Shown here: positions 15,609 through 23,815 of the stretch, in pieces
Layout of the letters: every line of letters starts with the position of its first letter
Numbering within the stretch: the stretch's first letter is position 1
Source of the DNA: a virus
Virus record (IMG/VR): IMGVR_UViG_3300043827_000628
Span: 1 to 64,000 of that record
Length of the DNA: 64,000 nt
Direction: 5' to 3' (one strand)
The notes under the pieces: generated by a model
The model's input: the letters and a program-made list of their open reading frames with translations, nothing else
What the model was told of the DNA's origin: nothing
Databases searched by the model: none
Position numbers and translations under genes: made by a program

Positions 15609-17933
15609 TTAGCGTGCATTTGCATATTTGAAGGGTGTTTCGGCGAAGGCGGCGAAGATGTAGGTACCGCCGGTTGCGTTGCCGTCATTTCCTGCTAGTC
15701 TTAACTTAAATCCATTAGAAAGAAAATCAATAGTAGCGGTTGATCCACCAAAGTTTTCAGTATTAGGGATTCTCGAGACTAAATAATTCTTCCCAACATT
15801 GAAGCTATCCCTTGCGCTGTCATAAATAAGCCATCCAAGCGTGTCTGCGGCATCTGTGCGCTTGTGCATAACCCACCTCGGCCTAAACCCGCAATACACA
15901 AACGGTCCGTCAGCCAACCCGTTGCCAGCATAGCTTCCAAACTTGCTGAAGCCTTCGACTTCGGCGAAGAGGTAAGCGATCATATTATTTCCATTGCCAT
16001 TTGAAGACAAATTTGTTCCAACGCTAAATACCGAACTTGTCGGCGCAGTGCTATTCCATACGTTTGGATAGCTCGCCTGTGAGTCTGGAACATCCAAAAA
16101 CACTGAATTTTGAGGAGACGAAAGAGATGAATGGTAAACGCACCAATTAGTTGCCCCAGAAAAATTTCTGTTTTTTACGATTATCATCTTTGGCGCAACC
16201 CCAAGATTATGAGCAATCGTCCTGCTCGTCGCATTACCCGTATAGTTGACAATATCCATCCCCGCTATCGGAGCCTCGTCCCAAGCCCAAGCGACAAAGG
16301 TTGATCCGTTATTATTGTTTTCTGATTCTGTTCCTAGCGTAAACCCAGACGAGTCAAGAGTTACTGTTGTGGATGCCTCTGCGCCAGTTGTGTCGGATCG
16401 GAGCCTCTTCCCGCTTCTTTGCGTGTCAAATATATTGTGGCTTTGGGCTAGGTTTCTTCCTTTTGTCCAAAGAAGGTCAGGGGAAAAGCCAAGCCCCGAA
16501 ATTGTTTGCGTGGCTCCCGTCCCCGTGTACGTCACCACATCCATGTAACTGCTGGGCTTCTTGATAACTGGCGTGGGCAGGTTGGTCGTGCAAAGGGCCT
16601 TGAAGCCGGAGGGGGCGGGGTAGGCGAAGGGGCGTTGGCCGAAGTTGAGGACTGTTGCTCCAGCCGATTGGAAGACACCAACAACAGGAAAGACGGTATT
16701 GCTCAAAAGATTTGAAAAAGCTACGCCCTGACTAGCGCCATTTTTGTAAAATGTTATCTCCCCAGCATCCATGTTTAGCGCAATGCCTATAACATCATTT
16801 GTTGTCCATGGCTCACCATAGGAACTAGAAGACCCACCACCATTTCTCTTTGTACCATCGTCCGACCTGTATCTCCAAGCTGTTGATGCTATTCCGGGTT
16901 CGGTTGATATATCATATAAATTTGTTGCAACTCCAACAATACCGGCCGTCCCACCGCCATAAGTAAGCTCCCAATACCATTTTCCGCTTGAAACTGCCAT
17001 TGTCCCAAGGACTCCATTCCAAACATTTGCTTGAGTTAAGTTTAAATTTCCATTTGCAAGTGTTATTACGCTTCCCTTGGCCAGCGGATTCAAGGTGCAA
17101 TAATTATTAGTAGGACTATCACTCTTTTGATTTAATGAACTCATATTATTAAGAGTCCAATTATTATTATTCCCAGAACTATCTGTTCCGAGTGCAGCCG
17201 AATTATTAAATTTTAAATTAAATCCTGTTGTTCCGTAAGTACCGAGATATCTTTTAGGAACCCAAGTATTTGTGCGGTTACTAGCGGTAGCAAAAGCTGT
17301 TGGAGGAAGTGCTTGACCATCTATAAAATGAGTTTCTGCAACATATCCATCCAAATAATAATCAAAACCATGAAAGTAAAAACCTATAATATGAGGTATT
17401 GCAAGATTAAAAGCACTTTCCCAAGAGTAATTTAAAGAAAAAGTTGGATCAGTAATAAATGTACCTCGGACTCCATTAACATAAAATCTAAATCTTTCAG
17501 ATTGAGCTAAATTTGAACTGTCCCAATTTACTACAAGATGATACCAAGCGCTAGGATCACGAAAAACTTGATTAGAATAAAAAACATTATACCTAAAATG
17601 AAATACTAAACGATCTGTATTGCCAGTAGAGGTACCTGCAATAAAGAAAATATTATAATTTCCAGGAGAGTTACCAACTCCAGTATTGTAACTGTGCCAT
17701 AACATATCTCCATAATTTGTTCTTGAAATGTTTCCTCTCTTAAACCACATGCTAAGAGTTGCAGTAGTTGAACTTCCAGCAGAAGTAAAAGTTCTACTTA
17801 AATATTGATTTGATCCATTAAAAGAGCAACTATTATTTATAGGTTCAGTAATTGTAGGAGCAATACCAACTTCTCCTGGTGATCTTATTATTTTTGGCTC
17901 ATTTGGCGGTACTATATATTTAAAATCACTCAT
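15609..17933 (-). CDS. tail fibre / receptor-binding protein, paralogue 1
   Basis: A 774-residue fibre protein. Residues about 35-230 form a LamG/concanavalin-like jellyroll (ATLSMWFKRGNISR, AWYHLVVNWDSSN, VAETHFIDGQAL). Residues about 300-440 are SPRY-like (SSGKWYWELTYGGG, NDVIGIALNMDAGEITFYKNG). From about 460 comes a C-terminal module beginning PTPVIKKPSSYMDVVTYTGTG, shared with the next two genes. It ends with FKYANAR, and similar ends (FKYSRAR, LKYALAR) close the paralogues. It probably binds host surface glycans. The C-terminal DNA is GC-richer than the N-terminal DNA. Confidence 0.7.
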   Translation of the reverse strand: MSDFKYIVPPNEPKIIRSPGEVGIAPTITEPINNSCSFNGSNQYLSRTFTSAGSSTTATLSMWFKRGNISRTNYGDMLWHSYNTGVGNSPGNYNIFFIAGTSTGNTDRLVFHFRYNVFYSNQVFRDPSAWYHLVVNWDSSNLAQSERFRFYVNGVRGTFITDPTFSLNYSWESAFNLAIPHIIGFYFHGFDYYLDGYVAETHFIDGQALPPTAFATASNRTNTWVPKRYLGTYGTTGFNLKFNNSAALGTDSSGNNNNWTLNNMSSLNQKSDSPTNNYCTLNPLAKGSVITLANGNLNLTQANVWNGVLGTMAVSSGKWYWELTYGGGTAGIVGVATNLYDISTEPGIASTAWRYRSDDGTKRNGGGSSSSYGEPWTTNDVIGIALNMDAGEITFYKNGASQGVAFSNLLSNTVFPVVGVFQSAGATVLNFGQRPFAYPAPSGFKALCTTNLPTPVIKKPSSYMDVVTYTGTGATQTISGLGFSPDLLWTKGRNLAQSHNIFDTQRSGKRLRSDTTGAEASTTVTLDSSGFTLGTESENNNNGSTFVAWAWDEAPIAGMDIVNYTGNATSRTIAHNLGVAPKMIIVKNRNFSGATNWCVYHSSLSSPQNSVFLDVPDSQASYPNVWNSTAPTSSVFSVGTNLSSNGNGNNMIAYLFAEVEGFSKFGSYAGNGLADGPFVYCGFRPRWVMHKRTDAADTLGWLIYDSARDSFNVGKNYLVSRIPNTENFGGSTATIDFLSNGFKLRLAGNDGNATGGTYIFAAFAETPFKYANAR
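16412..16595. repeat. 184-base fibre cassette, copy 1
   Basis: This block, inside the first fibre gene, is nearly identical to 18781-18964 (I see one mismatch) and 21102-21285 (about three mismatches). It encodes the PTPVIKKPSSYMDVVTYTG to IFDTQRSGKR region. Identity extends to synonymous positions. Confidence 0.85.
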
Positions 17934-17936
17934 AAA

Positions 17937-17946
17937 ATATTTACAC
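17937..17946 (-). promoter_or_regulatory. GTGTAA-class promoter motif
   Basis: GTGTAAATAT on the minus strand, first G 13 bases before the ATG of fibre paralogue 1. Confidence 0.6.
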
Positions 17947-17947
17947 T

Positions 17948-20302
17948 TTAGCGAGCAAGAGCATATTTTAAAGGAGTCTCGGCGAAGGCGGCGAAGATGT
18001 GCTTTCCGCCAGCAGAATTCCCATTAAATGAATTTGTTGACCTAAACTTAAATCCATTTGAATTAAAGTCTATTAGCGCATTTCCAGTAAATTCAGCGAT
18101 AGATCCGTTTGGTTGTAATTGAGCAGAAGCAACATTAAAAGAATCTCTCGATGTGTCGTAAATAATCCAGTTTTCCATCGCATCAACTCTTTTCCCAATA
18201 ATAAGTTTTGGCCTAAACCCGCAATACACAAACGGTCCGTCAGCCGACCCGTTGCCGGTGTAACTGCCAAAAAAAGAGTACCCGGCTACTGGGGCGAATA
18301 CATAAGCAACAAAGTTATTGCCGACGACAACTGGACCATCTCCCACCAAAGAAAATGTTGTCGAGGTGGACGCTGCCCACATGGTTGCATACGTTTGTTC
18401 TCCAAAAACGTTGAACTGTAAATACGCAATTGTTTCATTACTCAATCCTTGGTGCCAAATTTGCCAGTTTTGAGAGTTTGATAGGTTTTTAACAATGTAC
18501 ATTGCAGGCTTAACGCCCAACCCATGACCGTAGGAATTTGTGCCACCTGCACACGTCGCGGTAACAATCGAGAACCCCGCACTGATGTTAGCCCTCACCT
18601 GACTAGTGATGGAGCCTTGTGTGTTGGATACGGTGGAGCTGCCGGCATCCCAGCACCAGGCGACAAAGGTTGATCCGTTATTATTGCTTTCTGATTCTGC
18701 TCCTAGCGTAAAGCCATTTGCCCCAAGCGTAACGGTTGTCGAGGCTTCGGGAAACATTTGGTCAGATCGGAGCCTCTTACCGCTTCTTTGCGTGTCAAAT
18801 ATATTGTGGCTTTGGGCGAGGTTTCTTCCTTTTGTCCAAAGAAGGTCAGGGGAAAAGCCAAGCCCCGAAATTGTTTGCGTGGCTCCCGTCCCCGTGTACG
18901 TCACCACATCCATGTAACTGCTGGGCTTCTTGATAACTGGCGTGGGCAGGTTGGTCGTGCAAAGAGCTCTAAATCCAGACGGTGGAGTATATGTAAAAGA
19001 TCTTTGGCCAGCATTAAACTGAACTTTTTTGCTATTTGCTGATGCTTCTGCACCAAACATCCAATTACCAGAATAAGTTGTGTAAGATGATCCGCTAACA
19101 GTAAATTGTAAAGAATTACCTTTATAAAAACTAACAGATCCATTATCTGCATCCACAGCAACGCCAATAACATCATTGAGTCCATATGTTGCTCCGCCAG
19201 AAGATCCTATTGTGCCATTAACATTTCTATTTGCGTTATCTATATATGCAATAGTTTGTATGCCACTAGTAGTAGTTATCATGCTAATACTACCGCCAAT
19301 AAAATTAGTATCTACTCCAATAACTCCTACAGCAAAAGTTCCTCCTACTCCAACAGAATCTAATGGAGTAAATTCAGCATACCATTTTCCAGTTCTTGGT
19401 ATAGCAAAAGTTGTGCCTTGAGCACGATTATTTGTAGAAACTAAAACTATATTATTATTTGATAATGTAATTGCTGAATTTTTACTTAATAGATTATAAG
19501 TAGGATAATTATTGGTTGGACTATCAACAAATATATTACTAGTATCCATTCCTCCGTTAATTGAAAAATTATTTCCATTACCAGAAAAATCTCTTCCGAT
19601 TGTGGAAGAACTAGTATTATCGCCAAAATTAATATAGTATCCATTTATACCATATAAACCAGTATATTTTTTTGGTTTCCAAACAAAATCTCTTTGATTA
19701 TCAAAATATCCAAAACTATGTGCATCTAAAGACTGATTATCTATAAAATTAATTTCAGTCATATAGAATCGACTTGTATGACTCAAATACTGCACATAAG
19801 AAGCTCTATTAATACCATAAGATGTCTCTGCTGTATATGATTCTGTGGAAAATGATCTTATTCTTTCACCATTAACATATAATCTTTGTCTTTCTGAAGA
19901 TATAGAATTATTTGAATCCCAAACTGCAACTATATGATACCAAGACGATGGGTCTCGAAATACTCGGGTAGTGATTAATCTTCCATAATATGCTCCTGCA
20001 AAATTATAAAGATCCAACGCATCATCTATTGTAAATTGTAACACTGTGCTAGTTGATGCTCCATCCCAACCAGTAATAATTTGTTGCGCAGATTGATTTA
20101 TTGTTTTTTTAATCCAGCAACTAAAAGTCCATGATTTTAGATTTCCACTAACGCTTGGTGTTCTTGTAAAATATTGGTTATTATTAAAAATACAACTTCT
20201 TCCTATCTGATAGTTATTATATAATCCTTTTGAAATATTAGCTTGACTAGTTTTTTCAACATAACTCTTGGTATTTGCATCGATATAAAAGAAATCGCTC
20301 AT
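17948..20302 (-). CDS. tail fibre / receptor-binding protein, paralogue 2
   Basis: A 784-residue paralogue of the flanking fibre genes. The N-terminal LamG-like jellyroll includes SWTFSCWIKKTINQSAQQIIT and SSWYHIVAVWDSNNS. The middle SPRY-like domain includes TGKWYAEFTPLDSVGVG and NDVIGVAVDADNGSVSFYKGN. The C-terminal module begins LPTPVIKKPSSYMDVVTYTG and carries GWFRPK-like FVYCGFRPKLIIGKR. It has an extra stretch after SFVAWCWDAG (SSTVSNTQGSITSQVRANISAGF) that the others lack. Its ATG overlaps the upstream TAA by one base (TAATG), giving termination-reinitiation. A role in receptor binding is inferred from domains. Confidence 0.7.
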   Translation of the reverse strand: MSDFFYIDANTKSYVEKTSQANISKGLYNNYQIGRSCIFNNNQYFTRTPSVSGNLKSWTFSCWIKKTINQSAQQIITGWDGASTSTVLQFTIDDALDLYNFAGAYYGRLITTRVFRDPSSWYHIVAVWDSNNSISSERQRLYVNGERIRSFSTESYTAETSYGINRASYVQYLSHTSRFYMTEINFIDNQSLDAHSFGYFDNQRDFVWKPKKYTGLYGINGYYINFGDNTSSSTIGRDFSGNGNNFSINGGMDTSNIFVDSPTNNYPTYNLLSKNSAITLSNNNIVLVSTNNRAQGTTFAIPRTGKWYAEFTPLDSVGVGGTFAVGVIGVDTNFIGGSISMITTTSGIQTIAYIDNANRNVNGTIGSSGGATYGLNDVIGVAVDADNGSVSFYKGNSLQFTVSGSSYTTYSGNWMFGAEASANSKKVQFNAGQRSFTYTPPSGFRALCTTNLPTPVIKKPSSYMDVVTYTGTGATQTISGLGFSPDLLWTKGRNLAQSHNIFDTQRSGKRLRSDQMFPEASTTVTLGANGFTLGAESESNNNGSTFVAWCWDAGSSTVSNTQGSITSQVRANISAGFSIVTATCAGGTNSYGHGLGVKPAMYIVKNLSNSQNWQIWHQGLSNETIAYLQFNVFGEQTYATMWAASTSTTFSLVGDGPVVVGNNFVAYVFAPVAGYSFFGSYTGNGSADGPFVYCGFRPKLIIGKRVDAMENWIIYDTSRDSFNVASAQLQPNGSIAEFTGNALIDFNSNGFKFRSTNSFNGNSAGGKHIFAAFAETPLKYALAR
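18781..18964. repeat. 184-base fibre cassette, copy 2
   Basis: Second copy of the shared block, inside fibre paralogue 2. Upstream of it (18660-18780) similarity continues with paralogue 3, including the segment encoding ANGFTLGAESE. Confidence 0.85.
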
Positions 20303-22638
20303 TATCTTGCCCTCGAATATTTAAATGAATGTTCTGCAAAGGCGGCGAAGATGTATGTGGCATTTGTATTGAGCGAGGCTCCTAAATTCCGCAGTTTGAA
20401 CCCGTTAGACAAAAGATCCAAGCCAAGATAGGTTGACTCGGAGCCTGGGGTGCTTGCGTTAAGATATGGGCCCATAACGTTATAACCTTGTCTGGTGGAG
20501 TCGAATATGTTCCAGTGAGTATCAAAAGAACTTACGGAGCTACTTTTAACCATCAACCACCTCGGCCTAAACCCGCAATACACAAACGGTCCGTCAGCCG
20601 ACCCGTTGCCAGTATAGCTTCCAAACTTGCTGAAGCCTTCGACTTCGGCGAAGAAGTAAGCTATAAAACTTTCTCCACTAGCAACTACATCATTATGTAA
20701 TCCTATATCAATTGCGCTTGCTCCTCTTCCTATCCAATTGTTGTAAAATGATACAGTTCTTGATGCGGTTCCGTTTAAAAGAAGATAATAATATTCAGAA
20801 TCTGTAGGAGATGATCCTACTCCTTGATGATAAACATACCAACCTCTTGCGCCAGTTAAACTTTTGATAATAACCATAGCTGGAGCTTTTCCCAAATTAT
20901 GGGAAATATTATTTGAATAACCATTACCAGTATAAGAAACAATATCCATCCCCGCTATCGGAGCCTCGTCCCAAGCCCAAGCGACAAAGGTTGATCCGTT
21001 ATTATTGTTTTCTGATTCTGTTCCTAGCGTAAAGCCATTTGCCCCAAGCGTAACGGTTGTCGAGGCTTCGGGCAACGTTTGGTCAGATCGGAGCCTCTTA
21101 CCGCTTCTTTGCGTGTCAAATATATTGTGGTTTTGAGCGAGGTTTCTTCCTTTTGTCCAAAGAAGGTCAGGGGAAAAGCCAAGCCCCGAAATTGTTTGCG
21201 TGGCTCCCGTCCCCGTGTACGTCACCACATCCATGTAACTGCTGGGCTTCTTGATAACTGGCGTGGGCAGGTTGGTCGTGCAGAGGGCCTTGAAGCCGGA
21301 GGGGGCGGGGTAGACAAATGGGCGTTGGCCGAAGTTGACGGTTAGACCAATGTTGGCGGAAATTGTATCATCGCCTACCACAGGAAAATATGTCCCGGCG
21401 GCAATACTCGTGTAAGCATTGCCTTGAGATACATTGTTTTTGTAAAAAGTTAACGTACCGTTATCTGCATCAAAGGCGATCCCAACTATATCGCCATTAG
21501 CAAGTATTGAACCATATGAAGACAAGGTGTTATTGTTTCTTTTGTTGCTGCCACCTGAATACGAAGCCCATACCCAGGAATACGCGTCAACACCCCCGTA
21601 ACTTGCAAGATTTGCTTGATTTGTGGCTATACCGGTTGCACAGTGATTGGATGTGGTAGTAACTTCCCAATACCATTTTCCGCTGGACATTCCAATTGTC
21701 CCAAGAATCAACCCATATCCGCTTCCGCTGCTGGTGACCTGCAGGTTTCCATTTGCCGGAGCTTGTATGTCTCCACCCTTTGCTAACGGATTGAGCGTGC
21801 AATAATTATTAGTAGGACTATCACTTACAACAAAATTATTTATCCCATCAGAACTATAACCATTTAATTTCCAGTTATTACCGTTGCCACTTTTATCTCT
21901 TATTAATTCACTAAAACTAGAATCATTTAGTGGCAAATAAAATCCATTTGTTCCATATGTTCCAGAGTACCTTTTTGGTTGCCAAATGCCAATACTATCA
22001 GTATAACCAAAATTTTCTGGACCAAGGGCTTGGCCTTCAATCCAATGCATTTCTGCAATATATCCATCGTAATACAGGTTTCTTGGCACGGATGAGGCAC
22101 CAATACTGTGGTCATACATTTGATTGTAATGAGTCTGTGTATTTTGATTTGGATATGTTGAGACAGAAAAAGATGTAACTTTAACTCCATTTACATACAT
22201 CTTAAGCCGCTCTGTGCTTGTGGCATTTGCCGTGTCTATTACATATACTAAGTGATACCAAGCTGATGGATCTCTTAAAACCTGATTTGACTGAAGAGTA
22301 TAATTGCTTGTAAGGCCAGCAGAGTTCATAAACAAACAATCGTCCTGAATCCCCATTTGGCTTGTTGATAAATAGATGTGGTTTCCAGCACAAAATATTC
22401 TTGGATAATATGCCGATCCTAAAACACCCCTCTTGATCCAGACAGAAAGTGTTGCTGTTTGAGCGTTTGAGCTTGTCGCTGGCGTTCTATTCAAAAATTG
22501 AGAACTGCCACTATTAAAAATTAAACTCTTATACTGTTTTACTGATGGTCCAAGAACACTATTAACGCCAATTGCTCCAAGACTTGAGCCACTTTTAACA
22601 CTTCCTGATATATCAAATAATTTAAATGGTTTAAACAT
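20302..22638 (-). CDS. tail fibre / receptor-binding protein, paralogue 3
   Basis: A 778-residue fibre protein with the same order as its two neighbours: LamG-like jellyroll (TATLSVWIKRGVLGSAYYP, AWYHLVYVIDTANATSTERLKMYVNGVKV), SPRY-like domain (SSGKWYWEVTTTSNHCATGIAT, NGDIVGIAFDADNGTLTFYKNN) and the shared C-terminal module. Its C-terminal end keeps the EVEGFSKFGSYTGNGSADGPFVYCGFRPRW segment also in paralogue 1. The start at 22638 overlaps the upstream stop by eight bases. Three consecutive paralogues suggest expansion of host range or assembly into a hetero-oligomeric fibre. Confidence 0.7.
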   Translation of the reverse strand: MFKPFKLFDISGSVKSGSSLGAIGVNSVLGPSVKQYKSLIFNSGSSQFLNRTPATSSNAQTATLSVWIKRGVLGSAYYPRIFCAGNHIYLSTSQMGIQDDCLFMNSAGLTSNYTLQSNQVLRDPSAWYHLVYVIDTANATSTERLKMYVNGVKVTSFSVSTYPNQNTQTHYNQMYDHSIGASSVPRNLYYDGYIAEMHWIEGQALGPENFGYTDSIGIWQPKRYSGTYGTNGFYLPLNDSSFSELIRDKSGNGNNWKLNGYSSDGINNFVVSDSPTNNYCTLNPLAKGGDIQAPANGNLQVTSSGSGYGLILGTIGMSSGKWYWEVTTTSNHCATGIATNQANLASYGGVDAYSWVWASYSGGSNKRNNNTLSSYGSILANGDIVGIAFDADNGTLTFYKNNVSQGNAYTSIAAGTYFPVVGDDTISANIGLTVNFGQRPFVYPAPSGFKALCTTNLPTPVIKKPSSYMDVVTYTGTGATQTISGLGFSPDLLWTKGRNLAQNHNIFDTQRSGKRLRSDQTLPEASTTVTLGANGFTLGTESENNNNGSTFVAWAWDEAPIAGMDIVSYTGNGYSNNISHNLGKAPAMVIIKSLTGARGWYVYHQGVGSSPTDSEYYYLLLNGTASRTVSFYNNWIGRGASAIDIGLHNDVVASGESFIAYFFAEVEGFSKFGSYTGNGSADGPFVYCGFRPRWLMVKSSSVSSFDTHWNIFDSTRQGYNVMGPYLNASTPGSESTYLGLDLLSNGFKLRNLGASLNTNATYIFAAFAEHSFKYSRAR
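21102..21285. repeat. 184-base fibre cassette, copy 3
   Basis: Third copy of the shared block. The adjacent segment 20942-21033 is essentially identical to 16252-16345 in paralogue 1, while 21033-21101 matches paralogue 2 better, so copy 3 looks mosaic. Confidence 0.85.
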
Positions 22639-23677
22639 TTATGCCAGTCTCTCCGAATACCATTAGATTAACAGCGCCAGATGTAGTTGTAGAGAACTGA
22701 AGACTATCATTAGCACTTTCTAATCTATTCAAAATCATATTATATTCTTCTCCAAGAATTAATGTGTCTGCACCAGATAGAGTCAATTCAAGAATCTGAT
22801 TTCCACTGTTCGCGGTTCCGATAGAGCCAGCAACATTACGAACATCATGAACTTTTACCGTTTCAACACTTGATGAAGTGTTATGAAATAGCATATTATA
22901 TATATTCATCTTTGATGTATTGCTAACATAACCAGAAGGAATACTTGATATTCCAGTTATACTAACAATATCTCTCATACGAATACTTGATGCTGTTCCT
23001 GTTTCACCTATCATCTTTATATTTAAAGATCCATAAATACCTGCAGCATCAATAATTGCTTGTATTGTATCGTTTGTTCTAGAAAGAACAATACCATTTG
23101 GAACCAGTAATCTTAAAGCAGATTTTCCTGGTAAATCAACGTCTAAAATTTTGTATTGCACTTCAGATACATTAACTTGACTGCCTGTTGATGGTACATA
23201 AAACATTTGAGTATTAACAAGAGTATCATTGCTATTCATTATATCAATTCTACGCAATAAAGAAATTGTGTTACTCGGATTTGTATATAATCTATGACCA
23301 CCAGTAGTAATTCCAGTAATTTGATTAAAAATAAGATTATTAACAGTAAAGTTGCCAGCTGTAGAAGTTTCACCAACTATGCCTGTAAGAAGTGACCCAT
23401 CACCAGAAAATTTAGTAGCTTTAAGAACTCCAACCACTTGCATCTTAACACCAGCATCAGGAGTTGGAATACCAACAGTAATAAATCCTGTAACATCTAA
23501 ATCGCCAGTAATATCAACAGAATTTAATTTAGTACTACCAGTGATGTCAATATTATTAAAGTAACTGGTACCAGTGGTGTTAATATTATTAAAGTAACTG
23601 GTACCAGTGGTGTAAATATTATTAAAGTAACTGGTATCAGAGGTGCGGATAGATTCAATCTGTAGCGTTCTTGGCAT
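22631..23677 (-). CDS. tail fibre-like protein with N-terminal TSYFNNI repeats
   Basis: A 348-residue beta-rich protein. Residues about 13-46 are three near-identical 11-residue repeats (TSYFNNI plus xTTG or xITG), followed by VDITGDLDVTGFITVG and a KATKFSGDGSLLTGI motif, a pattern typical of triple-beta-helical phage fibres. The middle contains LYTNPSNTISLLRRIDIMN. The C-terminus ends VNLMVFGETGINV. It may be the shaft or connector for the three downstream fibre paralogues, with which it overlaps. A GTGTAATATT motif precedes it. Confidence 0.65.
   Translation of the reverse strand: MPRTLQIESIRTSDTSYFNNIYTTGTSYFNNINTTGTSYFNNIDITGSTKLNSVDITGDLDVTGFITVGIPTPDAGVKMQVVGVLKATKFSGDGSLLTGIVGETSTAGNFTVNNLIFNQITGITTGGHRLYTNPSNTISLLRRIDIMNSNDTLVNTQMFYVPSTGSQVNVSEVQYKILDVDLPGKSALRLLVPNGIVLSRTNDTIQAIIDAAGIYGSLNIKMIGETGTASSIRMRDIVSITGISSIPSGYVSNTSKMNIYNMLFHNTSSSVETVKVHDVRNVAGSIGTANSGNQILELTLSGADTLILGEEYNMILNRLESANDSLQFSTTTSGAVNLMVFGETGINV
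23550..23648. repeat. three 33-base tandem repeats inside the fibre gene
   Basis: The 33-base unit (containing TATTATTAAAGTAACTGGTA) occurs three times in a row with a few substitutions and encodes the 11-residue TSYFNNI repeat. It is in frame, so copy number could change fibre length without a frameshift. Confidence 0.85.
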
Positions 23678-23680
23678 ATA

Positions 23681-23692
23681 GGAATATTACAC
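23681..23692 (-). promoter_or_regulatory. GTGTAA-class promoter motif
   Basis: GTGTAATATTCC on the minus strand, first G 15 bases before the ATG at 23677. It faces away from the ribonucleotide reductase genes. Confidence 0.55.
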
Positions 23693-23790
23693 CATCTTTC
23701 CAGACTTAATCTAAAAATACACTTAAAAAAGTAAAAAAGAATTTATTGTTGATAACAGAAAGTTTTTTACTTTCCTTATCTATAAGAACG

Positions 23791-23800
23791 CTGTAATATA
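23791..23800 (+). promoter_or_regulatory. CTGTAA variant of the GTGTAA motif before nrdA
   Basis: CTGTAATATA, 25 bases before the nrdA ATG. A short inverted repeat, GAAAG...CTTTC, lies upstream near 23759-23775. Confidence 0.4.
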
Positions 23801-23815
23801 GAATTTAGTCTCTTT

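Noticed and set aside
16246-21345. Several open frames of about 65-103 codons on the strand opposite the fibre genes, repeated in all three paralogues
   Set aside because: They are antisense to the shared cassette, have no start context of their own, and their similarity follows from the DNA repeat. The fibre frames read as coherent LamG/SPRY proteins.
23550-23648. CRISPR-like array
   Set aside because: The three units are directly adjacent with no spacers and are in frame with a fibre protein.
15609-23677. Diversity-generating retroelement at the fibre genes
   Set aside because: The repeats are near-identical at all positions rather than varying at adenine sites, and no reverse transcriptase is encoded in the window.
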